Part shown: one piece after another, positions 43,581-52,476 of the stretch
Layout: each line of letters begins with the position of its first letter
How positions within the stretch are numbered: position 1 is the first letter of the stretch
Source of the DNA: UBA8389 sp035719105
Lineage (GTDB): Bacteria; Bacteroidota; Bacteroidia; Bacteroidales; UBA1402
Reading direction: 5' to 3'
Assembly (NCBI GenBank): GCA_035719105.1
Contig: DASTGN010000009.1
Coordinates: 62,001 to 126,000, forward strand
DNA length: 64,000 nucleotides
Translations under genes and position numbers: made by a program
Notes under the pieces: model-generated
What the model was told of the DNA's origin: nothing
Seen by the model: only the letters and a program-made list of their open reading frames with translations
Databases searched by the model: none

Positions 43581-44024
43581 TCAAAGCGGAATCTTGTCGA
43601 TGCGTGTTTGATGGCGACCACCATCAAAAGGGGTGTTGAAAAAGACTTCGACAATAGCGATGGCATCCTCCTTGCTCATATAACGACCTGGAAGACAGAG
43701 GACATTCGCATTATTGTGCTGTCTGGATAGTTTAGCAATCTCGGTGTTCCAAGCAAGTGCGGCGCGGATGCCTTGATGCTTGTTGGCGGTCATGCATGCA
43801 CCTTGACCTGAGCCACAAATGGCGATGCCAAGGGTTGATTCGCCATCTTCTATAGCTTCTGCCATAGGATGAACAAAATCTGCGTAGTCGACGCTTTCGG
43901 GTGAGTACGTACCGAAGTTCGTAAATTCGATGTTTTTGGCGGTCAGCCAGTCAAGGATAGATTCTTTTAGTTCATAACCGGCGTGATCACTGCATATCGC
44001 CACCGGGTTGTCGTCCGAGTTCAT
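43581..44024 (-). CDS. rpiB: Ribose-5-phosphate isomerase B
   Basis: 147 residues. The phosphate- and base-binding motifs are AICSDHAGYELK, GIAICGSGQGACMTANKHQGIRAAL and RQHNNANVLCLPGRYMS. It interconverts ribose 5-phosphate and ribulose 5-phosphate. It has its own promoter behind tkt, another non-oxidative pentose phosphate gene. Confidence 0.97.
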   Translation of the reverse strand: MNSDDNPVAICSDHAGYELKESILDWLTAKNIEFTNFGTYSPESVDYADFVHPMAEAIEDGESTLGIAICGSGQGACMTANKHQGIRAALAWNTEIAKLSRQHNNANVLCLPGRYMSKEDAIAIVEVFFNTPFDGGRHQTRIDKIPL

Positions 44025-44050
44025 AGGTTTTGCAAATTGGTTAGTTGAAA

Positions 44051-44081
44051 CAAAAGTATAAAGATTTAATGAATAAACAAA
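44051..44081 (-). promoter_or_regulatory. Promoter for rpiB, ideal spacing
   Basis: Minus-strand TTTG (44081-44078), 19 bases, then TACTTTTG (44058-44051): an exact consensus promoter. The -33 box falls in the last bases of the tkt terminator. Confidence 0.75.
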
Positions 44082-44120
44082 AAGAGCCGGGCCAACGTTA
44101 CGTACACCCGGCTCTTTTTT
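44079..44120 (-). terminator. Terminator after tkt
   Basis: AAAAAGAGCCGGG (44079-44091) pairs with CCCGGCTCTTTTT (44107-44119) around a 15-base loop. On the minus strand it ends in a T run and stops tkt. Confidence 0.9.
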
Positions 44121-44130
44121 AAGGATTATC

Positions 44131-46152
44131 TTATTTCAGTAAGGATTTTACCTGGTTGTAGACATTCACTCCTGTAAATCCGAGTTTTTCGTCCAAAACT
44201 TTGTAAGGAGCAGAGAAACCAAAGGATTCAAGCCCCCAGATGCTACCATTTTCACCGACCAGACCAAGCAGATTGACCGGCAAACCTGCCGTCATGCCGA
44301 ACCTTTTTACGCCAACTGGCAATACAGATGCCTGGTATTCAGCAGATTGATTGCGGAACAAACCTTCGGAAGGAACAGATACAATACGAACCTTGACACC
44401 GTCATTACGGAGCAACGCGGCACCTTCCACCAAGGTAGCCACTTCGGAACCCGAAGCAAGCAATACCACATCGGGGTTCCCGTCACATTCAACCACATAG
44501 GCGCCTTGAGCAGCCTTAGAAGCTTGTGCGTAACTGGTTCCTGGAAGATCAGCAATGTTTTGACGACTCAAGATAAAGCCGGTCGGGGTCGTTGTATTTT
44601 CGAGTGCCAATTGATAAGCAACAGTCGTTTCTTGAACATCAGCCGGACGCAAAACCAACATGGAATTTTGGCCGTGGTGATTTTTCAATTTTTCCATCAG
44701 ACGAATCTGAGCTTCTTGTTCGACAGGTTCGTGAGTGGGGCCGTCTTCACCAACACGGAAGGCATCGTGTGTCCAGATGAATTTGACTGGAACACCCATT
44801 AAAGCGGCCATGCGAACGGCGGGTTTCATATAGTCGGAGAATACGAAGAATGTACCGCAAGCAGGGATGACACCTCCGTGCAGACCCATTCCGATGCAAA
44901 CGCAGGCCATGGTGAGTTCGGCAACTCCAGCTTGGAGAAATGCTCCGCTGAAATCATCCTTGGTCATAGCCTTGGTATTTTTGAGGAAACCGTCGGTTTT
45001 GTCTGAATTGGACAAATCGGCAGAAGCGACAATCATGTTTTCTACATTCTTGGCCAGAAAGCCAAGGACGGTGGCAGAAGCTGCGCGGGTGGCTTGGCCC
45101 GGCTTTTGTTCGATGGATGCCCAGTCTACTTTTGGTGCGACACCGGCAAACCAACTTTCCATCTTGGCGGCAGCTTCGGGGTTTTTGGCAGCCCAATCAG
45201 CTTTTGCAGCATGACGTTCAGCTACAATGCTTTCGAGTTCGGAAGCACGTTTGGCATAAAGTTCAGCCACTTCTGGAAACACAACGAAAGGATTTTCGGG
45301 ATTTCCACCGAGATTAATGATGGATTTTTCAAAACTGGCACCACATTCGCTAAGTGGCATACCGTGAGTGGCACATTTTCTTTCGAAGTTGCTGCCGTCG
45401 GCTGTCAATGCACCTTTGCCCATGATGGTCTTACCAATGATGAGGGTCGGTTTACCTTGTACAGCTTGTGCTTTTTTCAATGCGTCACGAAGCTGTTCCA
45501 CGTTGCTACCTTCTGCTTCGAGCACTTCCCAGCCCCAGGCTTTGTACTTGGCTGCGGTATCTTCGCTCGATACGGAATTGGTTTCAGTGGAAAGTTGAAT
45601 ATCGTTGGAATCGTAAAACATGATGAGGTTGTCCAGACCCAAATGTCCTGCCAAACGTCCTGCACCTTGAGAAATTTCTTCCTGAACACCTCCGTCGGAA
45701 ATGTAGGCGTAAATGGTTTGGTTCATCCGATCACCGAATTTGGTTTTCAGGAATTTGGCAGCGATGGCTGCACCAACACCATAGGTATGACCTTGTCCAA
45801 GTGGGCCTGAGGTATTTTCAATACCACGTGCCACATCCACTTCAGGATGGCCTGGAGTCGGGCTTTCCCATTGACGGAACTGCTTGAGTTCGTCCATGCT
45901 GAACTTGCCAGCCAGAGCCAATTGGGAGTAAAGCATTGGTGACATGTGACCTGGGTCTAAGAAAAAGCGGTCGCGACCTTCCCATTTCGGGTTTTTGGGA
46001 TCATAAACTAAGAATTCGGAATAAAGGAGATTGATAAAATCGGCTCCTCCCATGGCGCCTCCCGGATGACCGGATTTGGCTTTTTCGACCATGGATGCAG
46101 CCAAAATGCGGATATTATCGGCTGCTTTGTTTAAAAGGGCGGTGTTATTCAT
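44131..46152 (-). CDS. tkt: Transketolase
   Basis: 673 residues from the ATG at 46152 (MNNTALLNKAADNIRILAAS), the family start; an open frame extends upstream to 46401 but runs through the promoter and the divergent gene. The ThDP-binding domain has SDGGVQEEISQGAGR with SDG in place of GDG and FYDSNDI; the middle domain has the catalytic Glu region (ELTMACVCIGMG) and DAFRVGEDGPTHEPVEQ. It moves two-carbon units in the pentose phosphate pathway, which takes up arabinose-derived xylulose 5-phosphate. Confidence 0.97.
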   Translation of the reverse strand: MNNTALLNKAADNIRILAASMVEKAKSGHPGGAMGGADFINLLYSEFLVYDPKNPKWEGRDRFFLDPGHMSPMLYSQLALAGKFSMDELKQFRQWESPTPGHPEVDVARGIENTSGPLGQGHTYGVGAAIAAKFLKTKFGDRMNQTIYAYISDGGVQEEISQGAGRLAGHLGLDNLIMFYDSNDIQLSTETNSVSSEDTAAKYKAWGWEVLEAEGSNVEQLRDALKKAQAVQGKPTLIIGKTIMGKGALTADGSNFERKCATHGMPLSECGASFEKSIINLGGNPENPFVVFPEVAELYAKRASELESIVAERHAAKADWAAKNPEAAAKMESWFAGVAPKVDWASIEQKPGQATRAASATVLGFLAKNVENMIVASADLSNSDKTDGFLKNTKAMTKDDFSGAFLQAGVAELTMACVCIGMGLHGGVIPACGTFFVFSDYMKPAVRMAALMGVPVKFIWTHDAFRVGEDGPTHEPVEQEAQIRLMEKLKNHHGQNSMLVLRPADVQETTVAYQLALENTTTPTGFILSRQNIADLPGTSYAQASKAAQGAYVVECDGNPDVVLLASGSEVATLVEGAALLRNDGVKVRIVSVPSEGLFRNQSAEYQASVLPVGVKRFGMTAGLPVNLLGLVGENGSIWGLESFGFSAPYKVLDEKLGFTGVNVYNQVKSLLK

Positions 46153-46168
46153 ACGTTGGCTTGAAAAT

Positions 46169-46201
46169 TTTGTCAAAGATACGGAATGTTTGCTAAATTT
46201 G
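46169..46201 (+). promoter_or_regulatory. Promoter for the M6 metalloprotease
   Basis: TTTG at 46169-46172, 21 bases, TAAATTTG at 46194-46201. The ATG at 46207 follows after five bases, so the mRNA would be almost leaderless. Confidence 0.45.
46174..46181 (-). promoter_or_regulatory. -7 element for tkt
   Basis: Minus-strand TATCTTTG, 21 bases before the tkt start; lies inside the opposing promoter. No clear -33 box. Confidence 0.5.
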
Positions 46202-46206
46202 CCTTT

Positions 46207-48699
46207 ATGAAAAGGACAATTTACACCATTATATATGTCTTTCTGGTTGTTTTCGGTTCTGTTTTGAAAGTTCATTCTATTCCTGCCATCCGAAAACCAA
46301 TTGAAGTAATCCAACCCGACGGTACGAAGTTGACCCTCTTGTTGAGTGGGGATGAATACTTGCATATTGCTCAAACCGAAGATGGCTATGATCTGAAGCA
46401 AAACGAGGCGGGTTTCTATACCTATGCAACTAGAGACGCGGAAGGCAAGCTGATTTCCAGTGATCGAATCGCTCGCAATTTGGCCGACCGCTCCGATTCG
46501 GATGCGACATACCTTCGTACGATCCGTTCCGACGTCAAGTTTTCTGGAACGGTATTAAATAAAGCGTTGCAAAAGCGTATGAGTGCCCGCTTGAAGGGTA
46601 GTACCTTTTTACGGAGCAGTTCCAGCATTCCTGCGGGTTTGATTGCAGATTATCCCAGAACTGGATCTCCAAAATCCCTGGTCATCCTAGTTAATTTCTT
46701 GGATATAAGCTTTCAAACCAACAACAACAGTTCAGCTTTCAACGACATGTTGAACAAACCCGGATACAACGTCAACAAACATGTGGGCAGTGTAAAAGAC
46801 TATTACAAATACAATTCCGGCGGATTATTTGATCCGAATTTCGTCGTTGTTGGTCCGGTAATCGTTCCTCATTCAGAATCTTATTACGGCGCAAACGATT
46901 CTCTAGGCAACGACAAACGTCCTGCTCAAATGGTTTATGATGCTTGTGTAAAGGCAGCAGATTTGGTGGATTTCGCCGAATTTGACGCTGACGTCAATGG
47001 GACTGTGGACAACATCTTTATTTACTATGCAGGCAAAGGTGAAGCAGACGGAGGTGGTGAAAATACGATATGGCCACATTCCTTTTCATTATCAAACGCC
47101 GGTTTAAATTTGACGTTGGATGGTAAAAAAATTGATGACTATGCCTGCAGTAGTGAATTGGATGGTTTTACCGGAAAAATGACCGGCATAGGTGGGTTCA
47201 CACACGAATACAGCCACATACTGGGGTTGGCGGACATGTATGATGTGGATTACAATCAATACAATGGACAGGGCTTTGACTTGAATTACTGGTCGTTGAT
47301 GGCTTGGGGTTCTTACAACAACGAATCTTGTACACCGCCCTGTTTGTCATTGCCTGAACGCTATTTGTTGGGGTGGGCCACTCCTACCGAACTGGATCCC
47401 TCACAGACGGTGACATTGTCTGACTTTGGGTCCACCAATAACGGCTGTATGATTAAAACAGATAATGACGGTGAATATTTTCTTCTTGAAAATCGGCAGC
47501 AAACCAAGAATGTTTGGGATGCCTATTTGCCTTATCACGGGTTGCTTATCTACCACTTGGATTTAAGAACGGATCAAACCCTCTTGGTTAATTACTGGGG
47601 AACGACGTATTCGTTTCGACCGAGTGAAATGTGGAGGTACAATGTCGTCAATGCGGTGGCCAATCACCAATGTTGCGACCTGGAAGAAGCGGACAATCAG
47701 CGTTTGTTTAGAACCGGAAGCAACGAAACCAGTTATTTGAACAATTTAAAAGGTGATCCGTTTCCAGGAACAGCAGGAATCACTCAATTTACAGATTATT
47801 CATTGCCTTCAATGAAGTCTTGGAGTGGCGCAAACCTTACTAAGCCCATAACTGCTATCACGGAGTCGAATGGGGAGATACAATTTAAATTTAAGGATTT
47901 TTCTGGTTTTAACAAATCGCCGACGATATTGGCCGCCACTGAAGTTTGGCCCTATTCATTCACGGCATTGTGGAATTCTGTCAATAATGCCACTGGGTAT
48001 TTCATTGACGTTTTCACCTTAGACAAATCTAAAAATCCGTATGAGAAGGTTTTTTTGAGTGATTACCAAAGCAGATTGGTTACCGACACAGCTTTATCGG
48101 TTGTGGTACCAGACGACTTGACCACCTATTATTATCAGGTTAGAGCTACGATCAACAATCAACTTTTCACAGTCCTCTCCGATAGCATGTCTGTGACGAC
48201 GACGGATGGAAAACCTGTAGCCCTGCCGGCCACTTTGATTGAGCCGTTTACGTTTAAAGCCAATTGGAATTCACCCCAGTATGCCACTGGATTTTATTTG
48301 GACGTTTTTTCAATTGATGAAACAACCAACGACACCTCCTGGACTGCGGGCTATCACAATTTATTCTTGACTAAGAACTTTCAGACCATCCGTGAACTGG
48401 ATGACCAAACTTCCTATCGATATCGAGTACGGGCAACGAACGGAATAACCATTTCCAGAAGTTCTGATGAAATGCGTTTGACGACCGCCAAAGCTTCCGG
48501 AATTCTAGCATATGTATCTGATAGAGTATTGAATTTGAAGGGAATGGACAAGGGTGGAAAAGTGTTGATTCATTCTTTGGATGGGAAGTTGGTCCTGACC
48601 TCTTTTTCCAATCGAATCTACCTGGGCCGACCCGGCATTTACCTCATCACAGCGTCCTTCAATGGCAAACTAAAACAATTGAAGCTACTGGTTCCTTAA
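46207..48699 (+). CDS. Secreted M6-family metalloprotease with Fn3-like domains and a T9SS-like tail
   Basis: 830 residues from MKRTIYTI. A signal peptide (1-24) is followed by an M6/immune inhibitor A-like peptidase with the zinc motif HEYSH at 333-337 in GGFTHEYSHILGLADMYD. Two fibronectin type III-like repeats follow (about 570-670 and 675-775; both have TLIEPFTFKANWNS-type or EVWPYSFTALWNS starts). The last 65 residues (GGKVLIHSLDGKLVLTS ... RPGIYLITASF) look like a type IX secretion sorting domain. It is a secreted or surface protease. It precedes ccsBA by nine bases but is functionally distinct from what follows. Confidence 0.9.
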   Translation: MKRTIYTIIYVFLVVFGSVLKVHSIPAIRKPIEVIQPDGTKLTLLLSGDEYLHIAQTEDGYDLKQNEAGFYTYATRDAEGKLISSDRIARNLADRSDSDATYLRTIRSDVKFSGTVLNKALQKRMSARLKGSTFLRSSSSIPAGLIADYPRTGSPKSLVILVNFLDISFQTNNNSSAFNDMLNKPGYNVNKHVGSVKDYYKYNSGGLFDPNFVVVGPVIVPHSESYYGANDSLGNDKRPAQMVYDACVKAADLVDFAEFDADVNGTVDNIFIYYAGKGEADGGGENTIWPHSFSLSNAGLNLTLDGKKIDDYACSSELDGFTGKMTGIGGFTHEYSHILGLADMYDVDYNQYNGQGFDLNYWSLMAWGSYNNESCTPPCLSLPERYLLGWATPTELDPSQTVTLSDFGSTNNGCMIKTDNDGEYFLLENRQQTKNVWDAYLPYHGLLIYHLDLRTDQTLLVNYWGTTYSFRPSEMWRYNVVNAVANHQCCDLEEADNQRLFRTGSNETSYLNNLKGDPFPGTAGITQFTDYSLPSMKSWSGANLTKPITAITESNGEIQFKFKDFSGFNKSPTILAATEVWPYSFTALWNSVNNATGYFIDVFTLDKSKNPYEKVFLSDYQSRLVTDTALSVVVPDDLTTYYYQVRATINNQLFTVLSDSMSVTTTDGKPVALPATLIEPFTFKANWNSPQYATGFYLDVFSIDETTNDTSWTAGYHNLFLTKNFQTIRELDDQTSYRYRVRATNGITISRSSDEMRLTTAKASGILAYVSDRVLNLKGMDKGGKVLIHSLDGKLVLTSFSNRIYLGRPGIYLITASFNGKLKQLKLLVP

Positions 48700-48708
48700 A
48701 TTTATTTT

Positions 48709-51700
48709 ATGAAAGACACCCTTCGAAAAATCGTTGATCTATTTTTTTCCATGGTGACGACCGTTGTGCTATTGTTGTTTTACGCATTTGGAATCGGTTA
48801 TGCGACTTTTGTTGAAAATGCACAAGGCACCGAAGTAGCCAAAGCATTGATATACAACGCACACTGGCTGGAATGCGTCTATCTGTTGTTGGTTGTCAAT
48901 TTAATTGGCAGCATCTTCAAATACCAATTGGTACGTAAGCAAAAAAGATCGATTTTGGTCTTCCATTTGGCATTTTTATTAATGCTCACCGGTGCTGGCA
49001 TCACTCGGTTTAACAGTTCTGAAGGTTTGATGCACATTCGGGAAGGGCAGTCCAGCAACGAAATTAGTTCAGACAAGACTTCACTTCATATTGAGGCATA
49101 TGCTGGTAACCAACGGGTTGAACGAAGCATAGAAACACAAATCAGTGAGAAATCCAAGACTTCCTTAAGTGAATCTTTGGAAGTGGGTGGAAAAACCATT
49201 ACTGTTGAAAAGGAATTTTTCGTTCCGAATGCTTTTGAAACGATTGTGCCCGACCAGGAAGGGGAACCCGCCATCTCTCTATTTGTTTTGGATCAAGCGA
49301 ACAACAGACTGGATGGTATTTTGACCAAAAACAAACGAATCACTTTCCAGGATTTGACAATCGCTTTCTCTGATTCTGCAGCCTCAGCCGATGTGGTTTT
49401 TTCAGAAACCAAACAGGGTGTTCAATTTGTTTCGAATTTGCCCGTTTCTGAAATGGGTATGATGAATCACAGTCAAAAAATGTATCAGTCGGGGCAACCG
49501 ATTTTGGTTGTTGCCAAGACCTTATATACCATCAATCACCTGGTTTTGGTAATTAAGACGTATCTGCCCCAAGCCAAAATCAATCTGACTCAAGCTGTTC
49601 CAGGAGCTGATGCATCGGGTATAATGCGAGAAGGAAGAGATGCTGTCGTTTTTAAAGTCAGCGATGGCAACCAGGTGAAACGGATGAATGTGTTCAGCGA
49701 TTCGAACCCTTTGACTGAAGCTTCAAGCAGTCGGTTGGGGGACGTGAGCGTTCGTTTGTCTTATGGAGTCATGCCAAAATTGCTTCCATTTAGCATCAAG
49801 TTGCGTGACTTTGAATTGGAGCGATATCCAGGTTCCAACAGCCCTTCATCGTATGCGAGTGAAATCACGGTGATTGATCCGGAGCGCAAAATGGTGCTGC
49901 CTTATCGGATTTTCATGAATAACATATTGAATTACAGAGGCTATCGCTTCTTCCAATCATCTTATGATCAGGATGAGCAAGGCACGATCTTATCGGTGAG
50001 TCACGATTACTGGGGCACCCTGATCACGTATGCGGGCTATTTGATGTTGATCATTGGATTGATTTGGACACTATTCAACAAACAGAGCCGTTTTCGGACT
50101 TTACTGAAATGGAGCAGTGAACTTCAAAAGAAGCGTCAAAAAGTTTTATTCGTTTCACTGATGCTGATAACTGTTGGAGCTCAAGCGCAAACGGTGACCA
50201 AGAATCAGCATTTGAATCAAGTCGACCGATTGCTTGTTCAGGATATGAATCAAGGTCGAATTGAACCGTTCAGCACGTTTGCTTCGGATGTTTTTCGTAA
50301 GATCTCTAAAAAGACGGGTTACCATCAAGCCTCGCCTTCTGAAGTGTTGATTGGTATGATTTCAAATCCCTCTTATTGGCAAAACGAACCCATTATCAAG
50401 GTTTCCAACGATAAATTGGAAAAGGAATTGGGTGGTATAAACGGTTATGTGGCTTTCAATCAATTGTTTGACTTTGAAAATGGAAATGCCTACAAGCTCA
50501 GTGAAAAGGTGGAAACGGTGTACCATAAGGAACCAACCTTGAGGGACAAATACGACAAGGAGATTTTGAACGTCGATGAACGGATTAATATCTGCTACGA
50601 AATTTACACCGGTGCCCTACCCGCTTTCTTGCCTGTTATAGGTCAGCCGGGAGCAAAATGGACTACTCTTTCAGGCGAAATGACGACTGCCCAAACCATG
50701 ACCCCTTTGTTGCATCCTTACCTGGTTGCCGTATCGCAAGCATCTAAAACCGGGAATTGGCAACAAGCTGATATCGCACTTCAAAACATTTTGAATTATC
50801 AACAGCAAAACGGAGGCACGATACTGCCATCCAACACACAAATAGGTTTGGAAAAGTTCTACAACGAATGGAATATTTTTGGACTATTGGCAAAGATTTA
50901 CGCCATGCTTGGTATGGTGTTGCTCCTGATGCATTTGTTTTACATCTTCAACACAAAAAGCAGTTTAGGGTTCGTTTTGGAAAAGTCCGTTTACCTATTT
51001 TGGTTGCTTTTCGCCTTATACACCATAGGTTTAGGTATTCGTTGGTACATTTCGGGGCACGCTCCCTGGAGCAATGGTTATGAGTCCATGATTTTTGTCG
51101 GATGGGCAACATCCTTGTCGGGCATTGTGTTTGCAAAACGTTCAACCGTCTCACTGGCAATCACGTCGGTGTTGGCAGGTATTATTCTGTTCGTAGCAGG
51201 TATGAGCTGGATGAACCCGGAAATCACGCCCTTGGTTCCAGTATTGAAATCGTATTGGCTCATCATTCATGTCGCAGTAATCACCTCCAGTTATGGATTC
51301 CTGGCCATGGCTGCTTTACTCGGCTTGCTGAACTTAAGCTTGATGGTTGCACACGCAAAGGTTCGTACGGAACGATTGAGCGATAGTATTTTAGAAATCA
51401 GCTACATCATTGAACTGGCGATGATCATTGGATTGATGTTGCTGACAGCCGGCTGTTTTATCGGTGCCGTTTGGGCAAATGAGTCGTGGGGACGTTATTG
51501 GGGCTGGGATCCCAAGGAAACCTGGGCATTAGTGAGCATCATCACCTACACCGCCATCTTGCATCTAAGAAACGTTCCTGCCGCCAACAATCGATGGGTA
51601 TTGAGCAGTCTGTCGGTATTAGGGTTCAGCACCATTATCATGACCTTCTTTGGCGTTAATTATTACCTGACCGGTATGCACTCTTACGCTCAAGATAGCC

Positions 51701-51801
51701 CACCGGCAATTCCAAAGGCTGTATATTTAGTTGCTGTCGGCATCTTCGTACTGATTGCTTTTGCATACAGGGCGTATAAAAAGGAAATCAAGAATTTATG
51801 A
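48709..51801 (+). CDS. ccsBA: Fused cytochrome c synthase CcsBA (ResB-CcsA)
   Basis: 1030 residues. The ResB/CcsB half (1-490) has three helices near the start, a long periplasmic domain and a fourth helix (about 440). The CcsA half (from about 725) has six or more helices, the conserved HAPWSNGYE, and the haem-binding WWD motif WGRYWGWDPKETWA at 927-940. System II synthases export haem and attach it to CxxCH motifs in the periplasm. The gene opens a run that encodes 49 such motifs, so it probably serves the cytochromes downstream. It overlaps the next gene by four bases (ATGA). Confidence 0.95.
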   Translation: MKDTLRKIVDLFFSMVTTVVLLLFYAFGIGYATFVENAQGTEVAKALIYNAHWLECVYLLLVVNLIGSIFKYQLVRKQKRSILVFHLAFLLMLTGAGITRFNSSEGLMHIREGQSSNEISSDKTSLHIEAYAGNQRVERSIETQISEKSKTSLSESLEVGGKTITVEKEFFVPNAFETIVPDQEGEPAISLFVLDQANNRLDGILTKNKRITFQDLTIAFSDSAASADVVFSETKQGVQFVSNLPVSEMGMMNHSQKMYQSGQPILVVAKTLYTINHLVLVIKTYLPQAKINLTQAVPGADASGIMREGRDAVVFKVSDGNQVKRMNVFSDSNPLTEASSSRLGDVSVRLSYGVMPKLLPFSIKLRDFELERYPGSNSPSSYASEITVIDPERKMVLPYRIFMNNILNYRGYRFFQSSYDQDEQGTILSVSHDYWGTLITYAGYLMLIIGLIWTLFNKQSRFRTLLKWSSELQKKRQKVLFVSLMLITVGAQAQTVTKNQHLNQVDRLLVQDMNQGRIEPFSTFASDVFRKISKKTGYHQASPSEVLIGMISNPSYWQNEPIIKVSNDKLEKELGGINGYVAFNQLFDFENGNAYKLSEKVETVYHKEPTLRDKYDKEILNVDERINICYEIYTGALPAFLPVIGQPGAKWTTLSGEMTTAQTMTPLLHPYLVAVSQASKTGNWQQADIALQNILNYQQQNGGTILPSNTQIGLEKFYNEWNIFGLLAKIYAMLGMVLLLMHLFYIFNTKSSLGFVLEKSVYLFWLLFALYTIGLGIRWYISGHAPWSNGYESMIFVGWATSLSGIVFAKRSTVSLAITSVLAGIILFVAGMSWMNPEITPLVPVLKSYWLIIHVAVITSSYGFLAMAALLGLLNLSLMVAHAKVRTERLSDSILEISYIIELAMIIGLMLLTAGCFIGAVWANESWGRYWGWDPKETWALVSIITYTAILHLRNVPAANNRWVLSSLSVLGFSTIIMTFFGVNYYLTGMHSYAQDSPPAIPKAVYLVAVGIFVLIAFAYRAYKKEIKNL

Positions 51802-52472
51802 ACCGATACCTTCATATAGCTCTGATCACCTTTTATTTTTTGGTGGTGGTAGTGGTCTTATCTTTGCTCATCTACTTTGGACTATCCTACTATCAATTGC
51901 CCATCGAGGAACGTTTTTTTCATCCCATGTACCAAATGTTGAAACCAAGCGGCTTTCTGGGTCATGGTTATGGAGTGTTTGGAACCTTGCTGATTGTAAT
52001 CGGCTTGTTTTCGTACATGGCTAGGAAGCATCTGCGAATCTTTTGGGGTCTCGGTTTGTTGAAGCATTGGTTGGAGTTGCACATTTTTCTCTGCACGTTG
52101 GGTACCGAGCTCGTTGTTTTTCACACTACATTCAAATTTGGCGGACTAGTCTCTGTTGGATTCTGGAGTCTGATGATTGTGTGGTTCAGTGGTTTGATCG
52201 GCCGGTTCATCTATATTCAAATTCCATTGTCGATTGAGGGTAGAATGCTTAGTATTCAAGAGGTTCAAGAAAAAATTGAGAATTTGGAATCGGACCATCA
52301 AGATGAAAGGTTGCTCAAAAAATTGAGAAGGCAAGTAAAACATTTGGGAAGAATGAAACGAGTCTTTAAACGTTGGCATTACGCTCATTTGCCCTTTGCA
52401 CTTATCATGCTGATTATAATGATGATACACGTATCGGTGGTTTTAGTCCTGGGTTACAAATGGATTTTCTGA
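51798..52472 (+). CDS. Membrane protein with dihaem cytochrome b-like histidines
   Basis: 224 residues, five helices (about 7-29, 57-75, 87-111, 115-140, 196-220) and a basic cytoplasmic loop (150-193). His95 and His109 lie in helix three and His197 and His211 in helix five: two pairs, each 14 residues apart, the spacing with which two stacked b haems are held by bc1-type cytochrome b. I do not know a named family for it. As it precedes an FAD/FeS protein and three multihaem cytochromes, it may carry electrons between quinones and the periplasm. Confidence 0.75.
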   Translation: MNRYLHIALITFYFLVVVVVLSLLIYFGLSYYQLPIEERFFHPMYQMLKPSGFLGHGYGVFGTLLIVIGLFSYMARKHLRIFWGLGLLKHWLELHIFLCTLGTELVVFHTTFKFGGLVSVGFWSLMIVWFSGLIGRFIYIQIPLSIEGRMLSIQEVQEKIENLESDHQDERLLKKLRRQVKHLGRMKRVFKRWHYAHLPFALIMLIIMMIHVSVVLVLGYKWIF

Positions 52473-52476
52473 AAAT

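Noticed and set aside
44347..45810. Long plus-strand frames of up to 238 codons opposite tkt
   Set aside because: They lie entirely within tkt, are rich in Cys, Phe and His as expected for antisense translation, and show no domain.
44131..46401. Transketolase start at 46401
   Set aside because: The extra 83 residues do not fit the family and would run through the tkt promoter and the divergent protease start.
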